Both the position numbers and the translations under genes were made by a program. A stretch of DNA of 64,000 nt from Perilla frutescens (Eukaryota > Streptophyta > Magnoliopsida > Lamiales > Lamiaceae). This document shows positions 1-12,900 of this stretch, in pieces. Each line of letters opens with the position of its first letter. Position 1 is the stretch's first letter. The stretch is taken from contig BRKX01000015.1 of NCBI GenBank assembly GCA_026008535.1, positions 22,589,501 through 22,653,500 of the forward strand. Reading direction: 5' to 3'. Under the pieces are notes generated by a model. That model had not been told where the DNA came from. It ran no database searches and was given only the letters and a program-made list of their open reading frames with translations.

Positions 1-2746
1 GCACTGGTTTTGCTCCTTCTTCTAACTGGATCCGATGCATGCAAATGGTGGAACTTATGCCCTTGATGTCGGCCAAGGTCCATCCAATTGCTTCCTTGTG
101 CATCTTCAATAGTGCTATCAACTTGACTTCTTGCTTCATGGTCAACGATGAACTGATTATAACTGGCAAATTCTTTCCTTCACCCAAATAGGCATATTTG
201 AGGTGATCGGGCAACTCCTTCAACTCCAACTTCGGTGGCTTGATGATAGATTGCAACAATTTATTACCCTGCCTTGTTGTGGGCAAAGGCTGACGTTTAT
301 CCCTTGAAAAACTGGCTTCGATGTGATACAATTGCAGGATTGCCTCTTTAATTTGCTTATCTTGTTCCTCTTTAGCATCCCAATCGATCTTACTGTTTTG
401 AAGTACCCACTCAAGTGGATCCTTTGCCAGCAGCCTTGGCATTTCTTCTTGGATCATAGGCTCAAAGACGTCGATCACATGTACACCCTCAGTGTCATTG
501 GGGTATTTCATTACTTCCATGATGTTGAAGGTAACTCTGTCTCCATCGAACTCGCACGTCAATGTGCCCTTATTGACATCAATCTTCGTATGTGCCGTCT
601 TCATGAATGGTCTGCCCAAAAGTATACAGGCAGCTTTGGGATTGGTTTTGCCCATATCCAGCATATAGAAGTCTGCTGGGAAAATCAGACTCTCCACCTT
701 GATTAGGACATCTTCAAGCACTCCCTCGGGGTAAACATTAGAACGGTCAGCCAATTGAATAATTGTCCTTGTATCTTTGAGCGGTCCTAAGGTCAGCTCT
801 TCAAAGACGCTTAAGGGCATAACATTGATCGATGCCCCTAAGTCCAGCATAGCTCTCTCAACTCGAAGTCCTCCAATTTCACAGGGAATAAAGAACATCC
901 CTGGGTCTCCACACTTTTCAGGCAGCTTCTTCTGTAATAATGCTGAAACATTTTCGCTTACAACCACTTGTGCCTCCTCTGTGAATCTCACTTTCTTTGT
1001 ACATAAGTCCTTCAGGAAACGGGCATATCGGGGCACCTGCCTGATTGCGTCCAGTAGGGGAACATTGATTTCCACTTTCTTGAAGATGTGCATTAGCTCC
1101 CTATCCTCTGCTTCTTTCTTGTTCCGCTTCATCCTTCCTGGAAATGGTAAAGGCACCTCGATCTCTTTTGGAATATTACTCCTTAGGATGGGTTTGGGCA
1201 CAACTGCTTTTGGTTTGTCATTTGCCTTCAACCTTGCTTCCTCCTTTGTGGGCTCATCATCATTATGGGTATCATTCTTTGCAGTCTCTGGATATGGTGC
1301 AGGCAGTTGCCTTCCACTCTTCAATGTTATTGCATTTACCCCAGCTTTTTTTGGTGGTTCTGTCTGTGAGGGCAGAATTCCCTTAGCTTTCTCCATCCTT
1401 GCGATTGCATCACTAATTTGGGATATTTGTCCTCCCAAATAGTTCAATCTATTCCTTGTCTCCTGTTCGAAGGCTTCTGATTTCTTTTGTACCTCCACCG
1501 TTTCATTCACAATCTTGTGAACCATGTCTGATAAAGTTGGTCCTGCTGCGGGCGCAGGATAGTATGGTGTTGTCTGCCTCTGATTGTAGTTGGGGGAAAA
1601 ATGATTGTGCCTCCTTCTGTGCCCTTCATCCATAGCGTTGACCGTCTCTTCCTTCTCTTTCAATTGTGGACACTGGTTAGAGTGGTGCCCCATTAATTCA
1701 CATACCCCACAAATTCGCAAGGTATTGGCCGAAAACATGGTGATCATCTTCTCCATCTTGTTGCAAAGTTGTTCGATTCGGTCATCAGTTGCAGGCACAA
1801 AGATAGTTTTGCCCGCAGCGGCAACACTTGTTCTTTCATATGAATCGTCTCTGTTCTCTTCGGCCATTTCTCCAATAAGTATTAGAGCTTCAGCTGCCCT
1901 CTTGTTCAGGATAGATCCTCCACATGCTGCATTCAGTAGGGCCCGGTCCTTGCTTCTCAATCCCGAAACAAAGTAGTTCACCAGGTCATGATCTGGAATC
2001 TGGTGATGTGGGCATTTCGAAAGCAATTGTTTGAAACGCTCCCAGTAGCCGTAAAAGCTATCGTGGGGACCAGCCTTTGCGGTTGAGATTTTCTTTCTCA
2101 TGCTCTGCACTCTTGATGTGGGGAAGTACTTCTCCAGAAACTTTTGCTGGAGTTGACTGCAGTTGGTTACACTCCTGGCAGGAATAGTGTATAACCATTC
2201 TCGAGCTCCGTCCTGCAGGGTGAAAGGAAAAGAAACCAGGCGAATGTATTTACCTGTCCCATTAGCTCATGTGCATTGTGTCTCACATGCCATCTCAAAA
2301 TCTTGTAGATGTCGTTGTGGATCCTCCCCTGGATGGTCATGGAATTTGGGCAAAATCGAGATGAAGTTTGCCCTCAGCTCCCAGTTACCAGTAGTTGTGG
2401 GCAAAACGATGCCCGTAGGGCGCATGTTCATGGTTTGAGGGAAACTCAGCTGCCTCAAAGTAAGGGTGTGCGGTGGTGGTCTTTGTTGTTCTTCTTCTTC
2501 GTGGTTTGATATCTGATCGTCCTCCATCTCTTCTTTAGAATAGAGTGGATTGACGTTGCTTGTCTCAGCTTGTTCGTTGCTTGCTTGACTTTCTCCACCT
2601 GAGGTCAAATCATCACTGGATCCTTCAGTTTGATTATCCTTCTGCAGTCTTTTCAAAAATGCCCTAGCTTGTGCCCTTCTTGCCCTTGCTGACCTCTCTA
2701 TCTTAGGATCGTAGAGTAAATCTCCTGCGCGGTTAGAACGAAGCAT
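1..2746 (-). pseudogene. Athila-type Ty3/gypsy gag-pro, running off the window into RT
   Basis: Retrotransposon polyprotein read leftward from an ATG at 2746. The N-terminal 160 codons are a plant Ty3/gypsy gag with the ILPKFHDHPGEDPQRHL motif. A TGA at 2267-2269 breaks it, then the same frame stays open to the left edge (about 755 codons). That part contains a CX2CX4HX4C zinc knuckle at 1670-1711, an aspartic protease with DLGAS at about 830-844, LLGRPF near 610-640, and the start of reverse transcriptase (IGWTLADIKGI, then CMH) at about 20-90. Gag forms the particle and protease cuts the polyprotein; both act in the cytoplasm. The order LTR, primer site, gag, protease fits the LTR at 2815-4405 as its 5' LTR. 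RT, RNase H and integrase lie outside the window, so whether the rest is intact is unknown. Confidence 0.88.
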
Positions 2747-2790
2747 ATACTAAGGTAAAACAGTAAATAGACAGAAAAGTGCACTTACAC

Positions 2791-2808
2791 TCCCCAGAAA
2801 CGGCGCCA
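2791..2808 (-). other. Primer binding site, tRNA-Asp type
   Basis: Read on the minus strand this is TGGCGCCGTTTCTGGGGA, lying between the LTR end and gag. It differs by two bases from the tRNA-Asp 3'-end complement found in the other two Athila-type elements here (TGGCGCCGTTGCCGGGGA). It would prime minus-strand DNA synthesis. Confidence 0.8.
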
Positions 2809-2814
2809 ATTTTT

Positions 2815-4405
2815 TGGCACACCGTCGTTTTAGTGTGCAAAAATACACTTGCGGGCAAATAGTCCACAAATGCTGAATCTGCCCTCAACGGCTAGTATAG
2901 CTAGTGAAGACGGATGTCGATCCCACGAGGAGTGTTTTAACCTTCTGTCTTTTCTTAGTTTCAAGTTGGGTCTTCAGTGTCACTCTAAAAACCTTGCTAA
3001 TAAACTTAAACTAACTAAATGCTGAAAAGGAAATCACAAGAGAAAATATTAGTAATAAAAGTGTTCAAATCAAAGCATCAAGTCATTCGGTAGGTATGTG
3101 CAATCCCAGGCAAAACACATGTAATTACCACTACTACCCGTTGTGCCCACACTAGCAGAAAGGTCAAAAACCGAATCCCTATGGCCAAATATGGGTAATT
3201 GTCACTTTGAGGGTTAACCGGTTATAGAAAATGGATACGATCGGCCACTCCCCAATCACTTCTTACATTATATCGTCTAGATGATACGATTGGCACCTAG
3301 GGACCTAACTTATACAGGAACCTAAGGAGAGAATCACACAAAGGTTTTGCAGGTATAGCAGCTTTGAGGGCAAAAGCGACCCGATTCTAGTAGGTTTGAC
3401 ACGGTCATGTGCCTGCATATACTACTCAATCTCAACTACCAAGGTTGTCACCCCCGGACTTGTTACTATGCGGGTATCGAGGCATGGGTCACCTATACAC
3501 TCCCACGTAACTAACACTAGTACCAGTTAATCAGAAATGCGCGCTTTCATCTCCAACCACCTTTTACCTATGTCTAAGTGAAAAACAAGTTAAGATTGTG
3601 AACCCTTAAGGCTTTAAAGTCCGATTACCTCATGCACGTATTCTACCCTTAGACCATTACCTTGACTTGAACAGTGGATACTTAGCCACTAAACATAGAA
3701 ACGAAAGTAAAAGAAATGATAAAAGACATCTTACTTGGAAAGAAAATAACTCGATTAACTTCTGGGCCCAACCCCAGTTTTGCCAACAAAACAACTGAAC
3801 TACCTTCTTGCAGGCAAACCGCCAGCTTCAGGCAGACAGAATATCCAGCAACTAAACTAAGTACGAAAACAGTAAATTGTATCTTAAGATGCGAGAGAAA
3901 AAGGAGGTGTCTGATATGAAAACAGATAAAAGTATTTATAGCAAATGAATTAAGGCTTCACGCAGCCCCAGATTTCATCCACGCAGGGGTTCTTGCACTC
4001 CTCCACTTCATCAGTTCATGCTCAACGTTCTTCCTTGAATTTAGGAGGGATAGCAACAAACCCTAGCGTCTCCAACAGCTTTCTGATGTCCCCACTTCCT
4101 TCCCAACGTGCTTAGACCTCCCCAAGACTCGGAACTGACCGCCACATCACCACCACGTGCATATAGGAACTGTCCCGTGATTCTGTTGCGCAATTCTCGC
4201 AACAACTTTGACTGGGTCCTCGGCAGGCAAATCAGTCCTTTGTGCCTTCAGCATAATTAGCACATGTCTGTGCCTATTGTGGTGGTTTTATGCCCTCAGT
4301 CTCCTGCAATCAGTTTTACCCCCAAAACTAGACTAGACTCTACACTAAACACTTAAAAAGGGTGTAAAAAGATAAAGGAAAAGGCACGAATTTGAGTCTT
4401 CATCA
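2815..4405 (-). repeat. LTR of Athila-type element A (complete copy)
   Basis: A 1591-bp LTR that begins TGATGAAG and ends GTGTGCCA on the minus strand, next to the primer binding site. Bases 3128-4405 are repeated without indels at 6468-7745, with about 19 substitutions (1.5%). A TATA box (CTATAAATA, minus strand) lies at 3933-3941, so transcription would run leftward into gag. The LTR sits between two pieces of internal sequence: gag-pro on its left and a 3' internal region on its right. It therefore serves as 5' LTR for one unit and 3' LTR for the other. Confidence 0.85.
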
Positions 4406-5833
4406 CACCCACACACTAGGACTATACTTGTCCTCAAGTATGAATGCAATTTTAACTCAAAACAACAAAAAACAGAAGACTCAAATGACTGAACACAAGA
4501 CAACACATCATATGAATCATAAGTTGATAAAGGGCATAACAGTTGGTCATAATGATGCAGGCAAATCGAATCAATCAAACTCAGGCTACTATTGTAGTGT
4601 ACACTCAGCTCGCCTTTTTCTCGAGTGTTTAGGTTAAGTGTTTTACTCTCAACAATTCCACCAGTTCATCATCAACAAACTTGCAAACACCCTGTATAAA
4701 CAATTTATGTTATTCACATGCATTCATATCAAAAGGTCTTGTGAGGGTTGTAATGGGGCATGCGGATCAAGGTTGGAAATATTAGGAACTTGCTGCTTTC
4801 AATAGTATTCGGGCAAAATCAGCACTGGCAGCTCTGTGCCCACATAACAACCTGGGAAACCATTTTTATTCATACATTTATTTTTTTCATTTTCTCTTTT
4901 TTCTCTCTCTTTTTTTTTTCTTTCTTTATTTTCTTTCTTTGTGCCCATTTCTGGCACCCTGTCACTATTTGGCTTAAACATGCTACCAATACGAGCATAT
5001 AGGTTTCATTCCCAGTCATAAGATACTCTTTAGAGAGAGATTTTCAGAATGCAAGTAATGAACAAATAAGCAGGCTCAAATAATGGCAGCAATGTGAAGC
5101 ATTTATCAGTGAATAATATGGCCAAATAATAACGAAAGAAAATGCCTTAATCATCTAAGCATGCATGAAATCAAGTTTGACAGGGCATAAGCAAGTAAGC
5201 ATCAAATGAGGTGATGGAATTTAAACACACAGAAAGAAGTCGCAAATGTGAATTTGGGCTCAAAGCTCACTGGGTAGTAGTTATATATTGTTTTCACATG
5301 CGATTGATTAATTCCATCTTCCTAACAATAAATTTATGTCCATATATGCCCAATGTCAATCCATGACTCATATGCTGTAGACTCAACATGCACACACAAA
5401 ATAAAAACAAATAAACACAACAACCTAGGCATATCCCGCCCACACACTTGCTGTGCAAAGTACCCTTGCGGGCACAAGCAGTAGTGTGGGTTAGATATGC
5501 CCAAAACAGACTCTATATATACAGACACAACTATACAAAGACAAAAAATAAACACACAAACAAAAATAAAAACAAACAAATCCTAAACTACTGGGGATAA
5601 AACATGATTTAAGGAGAGGAGGGGTAGTCTAACCCGAGATGAACACAAATGCTCTGCAGGGCTTTCTCAACTCTTTCAAGCTTCTTTGAATCTGCACTGC
5701 TCTGTGCCCTGCTCGGTCCTTCTTGTGCCCTGGGTGATCCTTCTTGTGCCTTGGGGGCCTTTCTCTTGTCAAAGTATGTTGGTTCGTCAAAAGGAAGGAA
5801 GTATGGGGTGTTCTCTTCAGTGAACCCAACTAG
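4406..5833 (-). mobile_element. 3' non-coding internal region of Athila-type element
   Basis: This 1.4-kb stretch has no credible gene. On the minus strand it follows the extra ORF and leads into the LTR. The last bases before the LTR (about 4406-4440) read TTGAGGACAAG then a purine/GT-rich tract GTGTGTGGGTG. This matches the position and style of the polypurine tracts of the other Athila-type elements here. A long pyrimidine tract occupies about 4860-4943. Confidence 0.6.
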
Positions 5834-6490
5834 CTACATCCGCTCCAGCCTCTGGGCATCGAGATACTCTGTCCCTTCATCAAGCTCTGGGTACCCTTCA
5901 AAGACGTCGTCGAGGTCGCCACCTTTCAAGCATTCAAACACTCTCGCCACGAACATGCCCAACGCTACAACAGTTGCTCTAGTGTTGCTGGTCTGTGCCT
6001 GCAATTGGATCGCCAGAATGCAGCCGAGGTTGACCTTCCGCTTGTGCACCATGTTCCATAAAAGGAATACCTCCTGCTGCGTGACTTGGCCTGTGCCATC
6101 CTTGCGCCCATAAAGGTTGAATGCCATCCATCTATGGCAAATCTGGAGGGCGTGATCAGAGATGTGCTTGTCCTTGCTTGAGCCCGAAAGATAGAAGCCT
6201 CTGCCTCCAATTTCTTCCCACCTTTGCTGAATGTTTCGACTCCAGTCGTCGCCAACGCTGGTTGTTGCTTCCTTGTACCACTTCGAATGGACATCTTTGG
6301 GGTGGATGAAATCCAACAGCAGATTCAATCCTGAGATTGACATGCTATAGCTTTCTCCAGCTATATAGAAGTTCACAACTCCGGGCGTCTCCAAACCGAA
6401 TCCCTGCACTAGCTTAAACTCATATGAGGAAAGAAATTCAATGGTTAAAAAGGGGCGTACCGTGTGCCCACTACTACCCGTTGTGCCCAC
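5834..6490 (-). pseudogene. Athila extra ORF (ORF-1 / env-position protein), 5' truncated
   Basis: An open frame of 218 codons whose body (HPKDVHSKWYKEATTS, then HALQICHRWMAFNLYGRKDG) resembles the extra protein encoded 3' of integrase in Athila elements. I believe this is the ATHILA ORF-1 family, from memory of the family. The first few codons (MGTTGSSG) are encoded by LTR sequence: a deletion fused LTR position 6468 to the middle of this gene, so the native start is lost. The frame ends in TAG at its 3' side. Its function in these elements is unknown. Confidence 0.6.
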
Positions 6491-7745
6491 ACTAGCAGAA
6501 AGGTCAAAAACCGAATCCCTATGGCCAAATATGGGTAATTGTCACTTTGAGGGTTAACCGGTTATAGAAAATGGATACGATCGGCCACTCCCCAATCACT
6601 TCTTACATTATATCGTCTAGATGATATGATTGGCACCTAGGGACCTAACTTATACAGGAACCTAAGGAGAGAATCACACAAAGGTTTTGCAGGTATAGCA
6701 GCTTTGAGGGCAAAAGCGACCCGATTCTAGTAGGTTTGACACGGTCTTGTGCCTGCATATACTACTCAATCTCAACTACCAAGGCTGTCACCCCCGGACT
6801 TGTTACTATGCGGGTATCAAGGCATGGGTCACCTATACACTCCCACGTAACTAACACTAGTACCAGTTAATCAGAAATGCGCGCTTTCATCTCCAACCAC
6901 CCTTTACCTATGTCTAAGTGAAAAACAAGTTAAGATTGTGAACCCTTAAGGCTTTAAAGTCCGATTACCTCATGCACATATTCTACCCTTAGACCATTAC
7001 CTTGACTTGAACAGTGGATACTTAGCCACTAAACATAGAAACGAAAGTAAAAGAAATGATAAAAGACATCTTACTTGGAAAGAAAATAACTCGATTAACT
7101 TTTGGGCCCAATCCCAGTTTTGCCAACAAAACAACTGAACTACCTTCTTGCAGGCAAACCGCCAGCTTCAGGCAGACAGAATATCCAGCAACTAAACTAA
7201 GTACGAAAACAGTAAATTGTATCTTGAGATGCGAGAGAAAAAGGAGGTGTCTAATATGAAAACAGATAAAAGTATTTATAGCAAATGAATTAAGGCTTCA
7301 TGCAGCCCCAGATTTCACCCACGCAGGGGTTCTTGCACTCCTCCACTTCATCACTTCATGCTCAACGTTCTTCCTTGAATTTAGGAGGGATAGCAACAAA
7401 CCCTAGCGTCTCCAACAGCTTTCTGATGTCCCCACTTCCTTTCCAACGTGCTTAGACCTCCCCAAGACTCGGAACTGACCGCCACATCACCACCACGTGC
7501 ATATAAGAACTGTCCCGCGATTCTGTTGCGCAATTCTCGCAACAACTTTGACTGGGTCCTCGGCAGGCAAATCAGTCCTTTGTGCCTTCAGCATAATTAG
7601 CACCTGTCTGTGCCTATTGTGGTGGTTTTATGCCCTCAGCCTCCTGCAATCAGTTTTACCCCCAAAACTAGACTAGACTCTACACTAAACACTTAAAAAG
7701 GGTGTAAAAAGATAAAGGAAAAAGCACGAATTTGAGTCTTCATCA
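6468..7745 (-). repeat. Partial LTR of Athila-type element A (second copy)
   Basis: This matches 3128-4405 base for base in length (1278 bp) with about 19 substitutions. It keeps the LTR start (TGATGAAG at the right end, minus strand) and the TATA box (7273-7281). The downstream 313 bp are lost at a junction with the extra ORF. About 12 bases (CACTACTACCCG) are shared at the break, consistent with a microhomology-mediated deletion. The other end of this insertion is outside the window, so its target duplication cannot be checked. Confidence 0.85.
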
Positions 7746-8500
7746 GAGCCCAACTATGGAGGCCATCCCCGATCTACCACCTCACGATAGTGATAAGGTC
7801 TTTCTCATCTAACCTTGCGCACTGCTGGTAGAAAGATCCTTCAAGAACAGGCGCATAAAAATTTTGCAGACCCTAGTCTTGTGGGATGAATTTGGAGAGG
7901 GTCTACAATCGTGGGAGGATTCCAAATTGGTGCCCAAATGGGTGGGAAAAATCGATCCTTGCGGACAAGGATCTCAATCAGGGAGTGGAAATGTCACAGA
8001 CAAGGTTTGGGTTAATGGATTCGAAGCTGAAGCCTCGTTGGAAGTGGAAAAATGCGATCTTGAAACTAGGGCTTTGGAGATGAAGAAGAATGAAATTGGG
8101 GAAAATAGGTTGTCAGGTCGGGCACCAGAGGTTGTAGCCGCAGGTCAGCGTGAGGAGTAATTAGTTAAAATGCCCTTTGTGGGCTAGTTTTAGTTTAATT
8201 TCCTAAAAGAGACCCGTCTTGGCCCATTAAGCTGTTTTATTTCATGTTATAACTTTAGCCTAAGTATATGCTTTTATGGCTTCACTAATGTTTAGCTATA
8301 AATATTCGAATGATGTAAGGGAAAGGCAAGTAATGAAATAGCCATTTCTCCCCTACTATTATCTCAACTCTCCCCCTTTTCTTCTATTTCTCCCTTGCTT
8401 TCTTTAATTCAAGATTACATTTTTATGTTCAGATCTCAATTATTGTTACACCAAATATACAAAAAAAATACAAAAATAAGAAAATCTCTTAGAGTCTGCT
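7746..8500 (+). mobile_element. Unclassified LTR-retrotransposon 3' fragment
   Basis: I do not recognise a specific family. An open frame at 7864-8160 encodes a charged stretch including GSGNVTDKV, vaguely like the end of a Ty3/gypsy (Tekay-type) polyprotein. It is followed by AT-rich DNA with a TATA-like GCTATAAATATTCG near 8291-8304 and an AATGAAAT near 8333. That looks like the U3-R part of an LTR. No second copy is present in the window, so boundaries and family are uncertain. Confidence 0.35.
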
Positions 8501-8504
8501 GTAG

Positions 8505-9862
8505 ATTTTTGCATGCTATGACTTTACAGAGGTCAAAAGTTGCAATTAGCATGTTTGGAGTTTAGAGACTACGCAGCCACTTGGTGGGAGATGCAACAAG
8601 AGAGAAGGAGCAGAAAGCGAAATCCACCAATTGATTCATGGGAAGAGATGAAAGGATTGATGCGAGGACGCTTCATTCTAGTCCACTATGAGAGAGAGCT
8701 AGAGAAGAAGCTCAACCGGATCAAACAAGGCACCCTTTCGATTGAAGAGTACCATAAAGAGCTAGAGACTGCCTTGAACCGAGTCGGGAAGGAGGAGACC
8801 TTAAATGCTACCATCATCCGGTACATTGAAGGCATGAATCCCGATATTGCATGTGAAGTCGAGCTCAAAGACTTCACTAGTGTAGAAAGGATGGTGTAGT
8901 ACACATCGATTGTGGAAAAGCAGCTTCGAGAAGGCCGCCGTCGATCCCATCATACTTCAGCCCCTACTCGACACCCATGGGATAAAGGTACACATTCCAC
9001 ATCACCTTCTACACCTTCTGAGTCCACATGACCCCGAAGTCAGTCCGGACCACCTGAATGGCGTTTCGACCATTCTACACCGCAATCCAACTGTAGAACC
9101 GAGTCTACACCAAGGCCCTCATTCCAACGGCCCAATCAGCCCAACACAACACTGAATGCAACCCCTAGTCGAGCTCGTGACATCCAGTGTAACAAATGCC
9201 AAGGTTGGGGTCATTTTCAGAATCAGTGCCCAAATCGGCGTGTTCTGTTCCTCAATGAACATAATGGACTTGAATCAGTCAGTGAAGATGAGGAAGAGCC
9301 CTAGGCCGCCACCCCAGATGCAGTTGATGTCTCTGAAGTCGAGCCAGATGATGAGGGAACCGAGTTATCTCATGTCAGTCTAGTTTCAATCCGTAGTCTG
9401 AACATCAATCGTGAAGAAGAAGAGTAATCTCGGTGTGAGAACATCTTTTACACTCGAGTTGCCATCAAAGATCAGACGTGTGCGATGATTATAGACAGTG
9501 GGAGCGTGATCAATGCAATCAGTCAGTATGCTGTAGATAAGCTAGCTCTCACCACAACAAAGCATCCGAAACCCTACAAGCTGCAGTGGCTCACAGACCG
9601 CGGTTCTATCCGTGTGACAGGTCAAGTACACGTTTCATTAACTAAAGGTCATTATTCTGACACTGTTTTGTGTAATGTTATTCCCATGGAGGCAGCCCAT
9701 ATACTTTTAGGAAGACTGTGGCAGTTCGATAGATAAGCAGTTCATAATGGATTGGCGAATACCTACTCGATTACTCGAGATGGTCGAACCACCGTGTTGA
9801 AGCCATTAACTCCTAAAGCTGTTGCAGAGGATCAAGAAAGGATGCAAGAGAGATTTAAGTAG
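8505..9862 (+). pseudogene. Chromovirus gag and protease, 5' truncated, five stops
   Basis: A degraded gag-pro of a chromovirus-type Ty3/gypsy element. The gag core (8540-8896, with AATWWEMQQERR and IKQGTLSIEEYHKELE) lacks its N-terminus. In the same frame lie a perfect CX2CX4HX4C zinc knuckle at 9188-9229 and the protease active site IIDSGS at about 9488-9505 with LLGRLWQ at its end. The stops are TAG 8897, TAG 9302, TAA 9425, TAA 9734 and TAG 9860. Each is one C-to-T change from CAG or CAA, and no indel is needed until about 9.9-10.0 kb, where a frameshift leads into the RT frame. Confidence 0.82.
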
Positions 9863-9921
9863 GAACGGGCAAAGACAGCCGCAGCCGCCGCCCGAACCAG
9901 TTCGGCCGCCACTTCACCACC

Positions 9922-11596
9922 ATGCCCTACCATTTCTTCGACCAATACAGCCCTAAGAGGCCTTCTAATGATTCCTTGGTTCATGGAAAGGCATCCGGAT
10001 CAGCCCCAAGTAAAGAGAAAAATCGGTCCTTGTTCATCTCAGTTAAAGGCGTAGAAAAGGCACTCAAAGCAGGTTTACCTTTTGTACTTTTATCTTATAA
10101 GGACAGTGTTACTAATGGTGTTTCTTTGCCTTGTAATGTGCAGCCACTTATGGAGGAGTTTGCGGATGTGTTCCCGGAAGAGATTCCAAGTGGATTACCT
10201 CCAATTTGTGGGATCGAGCACCAGATCGACTTCGTGCCAGATGCCGTTTTACCCAACAGACCGGCGTACCGTACCTCGCCCGAGGAGACAAAGGAGATCG
10301 ACCGTCAAGTGAAGGAGTTGTTGGAGAAGAAGCAAATTCGAGAGTCGATGAGCCCTTGTGCAGTTCCAGTCATCCTAGTGCCAAAGAGGAACAACGAATG
10401 GAGGATGTGCATGGATTGTCACGCCATCAACAAAATCACGGTTAAGTACAGATTTCCTATCCCTAGACTTGATGATATGCTAGATGAATTAAGTGCTTCT
10501 AATGTGTTTTCTAAGATAGATTTAAGATCTGGTTATTTTCAAGTTAGAATGCATGAAGGGGATGAATGGAAAACCGCATTTAAAATAAAGCATGGTTTAT
10601 ATGAGTGGTTAATTATTCTTTTTGGTCTCACTAATGCATCGAGCACTTTCATGAGATTGATGAATCATGTTTTGCGTGATGTGATTGGAAAATTCATGGT
10701 TGTATACTTTGATGATATTCTGATTTACAGTCACAGTGCACAAGCGCACATAGAACACCTTAGGCGTGTATTCTACTTATTGCGTGATGCAAAGTTGTAT
10801 GGAAACTTGTCTAAGTGTTCGTTTTGCATGGATAAAGTCATTTTTCTCGACTTTGTCGTCAGTTCACAAGGTATTGAGGTTGACCGTTCCAAAATCAAGG
10901 TGATTGAGGAATGGCCAACACCAAAGAACGCCTCTGAGGTTCGATCCTTCCATGGATTGGCTGGGTTTTACCGCCGTTCTGTGCGGGATTTCTCCATTAT
11001 AGCCACCCCTCTTACTGAGCTAAGTAAGAAGGACCGGAAATTTGAGTGGGGTAAGCAACAAGAGCATGTTTTTAATACTTTGAAATCATTGTTGTGTTCT
11101 GCTCCTGTTCTTTGTTTACCTGACTTTACTAAGACTTTTGAGATCGAGTGTGATGCTTCAGGCATAGGTATTGGTGCAATTTTGATGCAGGAACGTCGTC
11201 CCGTTGCATACTTCAGTGAGAAGTTGAATGGCGCCTCTCTTAGGTACTCCACGTACGATAAAGAGCTCTACACTTTGCAGCATGCATTGGACACATGACA
11301 GTACTATCTCTGGCCTAATGAGTTCGTCATCCACACGGATCATGAAAGCTTGAAGCACTTGAAAGGGCAAAACAATCTGAACAAAAGACATGCGATATGG
11401 GTCGAGTTCATCGAGTCCTTTCCGTATGTTATCAAGTACAAGAAAGGTGAAGATAATGTGGTCGCCGACGCCCTATCTAGAAGGTACGCTCTTTTGAACT
11501 TAATGCATGATAAGATGCTAGGTTTTGAGTCCATTAAGTCATTGTACACGCATGATGAGTATTTCAGCCCTATCTTTGCATCGTGTAGTGCCAAAC
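9922..11596 (+). pseudogene. Chromovirus reverse transcriptase and RNase H
   Basis: RT and RNase H of the same chromovirus, one frame from 9922 to the hAT insertion, with a TGA at 11296-11298 (TGG to TGA). RT motifs in order: KEIDRQVKELLEKKQIRESM, WRMCMDCHAINKITVKYRFP, the palm KIDLRSGYFQVRM, and the active site YFDDILIYS at 10705. The tether and RNase H follow (CDASGIGIGAIL near 11152, DKELYTLQHAL, then HTDHESLKHL and DNVVADALSRR). RT copies the element RNA and RNase H removes it. All visible RT catalytic aspartates are present. The RT and RNase H sequence suggests a CRM/Reina-type chromovirus; the exact clade is my inference. Confidence 0.9.
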
Positions 11597-11604
11597 CTAG
11601 GTCT
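11597..11604. repeat. Target-site duplication of hAT element (left copy)
   Basis: CTAGGTCT, repeated exactly at 13059-13066. Eight bases is the hAT superfamily length. Confidence 0.9.
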
Positions 11605-12228
11605 CAGGGCCGTCTCAAACATTTTGAAGGCCCTGTGCAATTATATAAATTAGACATTTTTAACAGTAAAATACAATTAATATTACTTTTAATGGAAAAT
11701 ATAATATAATCGTTATATATTAATAAAATGAAAAATGAAACCTTCAAAATTCAATATTCAATAACATCTTAAACATACATAAACTTTCTATCTAAAAAGT
11801 GATATTCTTCTAACACTCTTCGAAGTGAATTCATCCACCAAGTCTTCATATTTTATTTTTTTTCTAAAATATCATTTTCAATGGCCATCAACGCTAAACC
11901 ATTAAGCATTTCTTGTCCCATTATCGACCATAGATATGACTTCAACAATTTCAATTTTGAAAAGCTTCTTTCTGCAGATGCAACAGCAACATGATTAGTC
12001 AACAAAATTCTATATGCAATTAGAAAACATCTCGGGCTCGAGACCCGCTGCTCCTTCCTCTATTCAAATTAAAAAAAAAGGAATGAACCATACCTATCTC
12101 TTTATTTATTTAATTTGGATCGTACGTATATTGGAATGATTTTGTGTGTAATTGTGTAGTCCGTATCGTACATCCCATTCTGTAAATTATATATCTTTCA
12201 ATAGATGTGACTTTTATTTTCTTGTTTC

Positions 12229-12268
<40 letters not shown>

Positions 12269-12869
12269 ATACTTTATTTCAAAATCATATTTAATCCCTA
12301 ATCCAATTTATAAGATAATACGCGACCGGAATTATACAAGATGAAATTGAAAATACAACTCAAAATATACAAACTGGTCGGGAAAAAGTGAATCAGATGA
12401 GATATATATTTAATATCTTTTAGTAACACTTATTGATTTTTTTTACATACAAATAGCAAAAAATCTAGTAGTTAAAATACGAGATTGAATATAAGGTTGG
12501 AATAGAGGTTCTCATCCCCACAATCCTTGAAAATATAGAGAAAAAGATAAAAATGATTGTTACTAAAATTAGAATATCGGCCCCGGTGATTAATTAAATT
12601 TTTGGATGTCGTTCAATATATTGGTGAAAAATAGATCCCATAATTTGTGCTTTCGTTGGTTTGCAAGTAATAAATTAAACTAATGTTATTATAATTTTAA
12701 TTTGAAAAAAATAAAATTGTTTTAGTCATATTATAACAAATTAACTCGTTACTGACTTACTGTTGTAATTCAATTGGTTAATTAAGCATTCCAAAAGAAA
12801 TTCACGACTTTTAGCTATTTAGTTATATTTTTTAACTTTAACGATGATAATTATGACAAACTTTCACTT

Positions 12870-12900
<31 letters not shown>

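Noticed and set aside
777..1442. 221-codon plus-strand frame
   Set aside because: It is antisense to the gag-pro frame, which carries the zinc knuckle and protease motifs.
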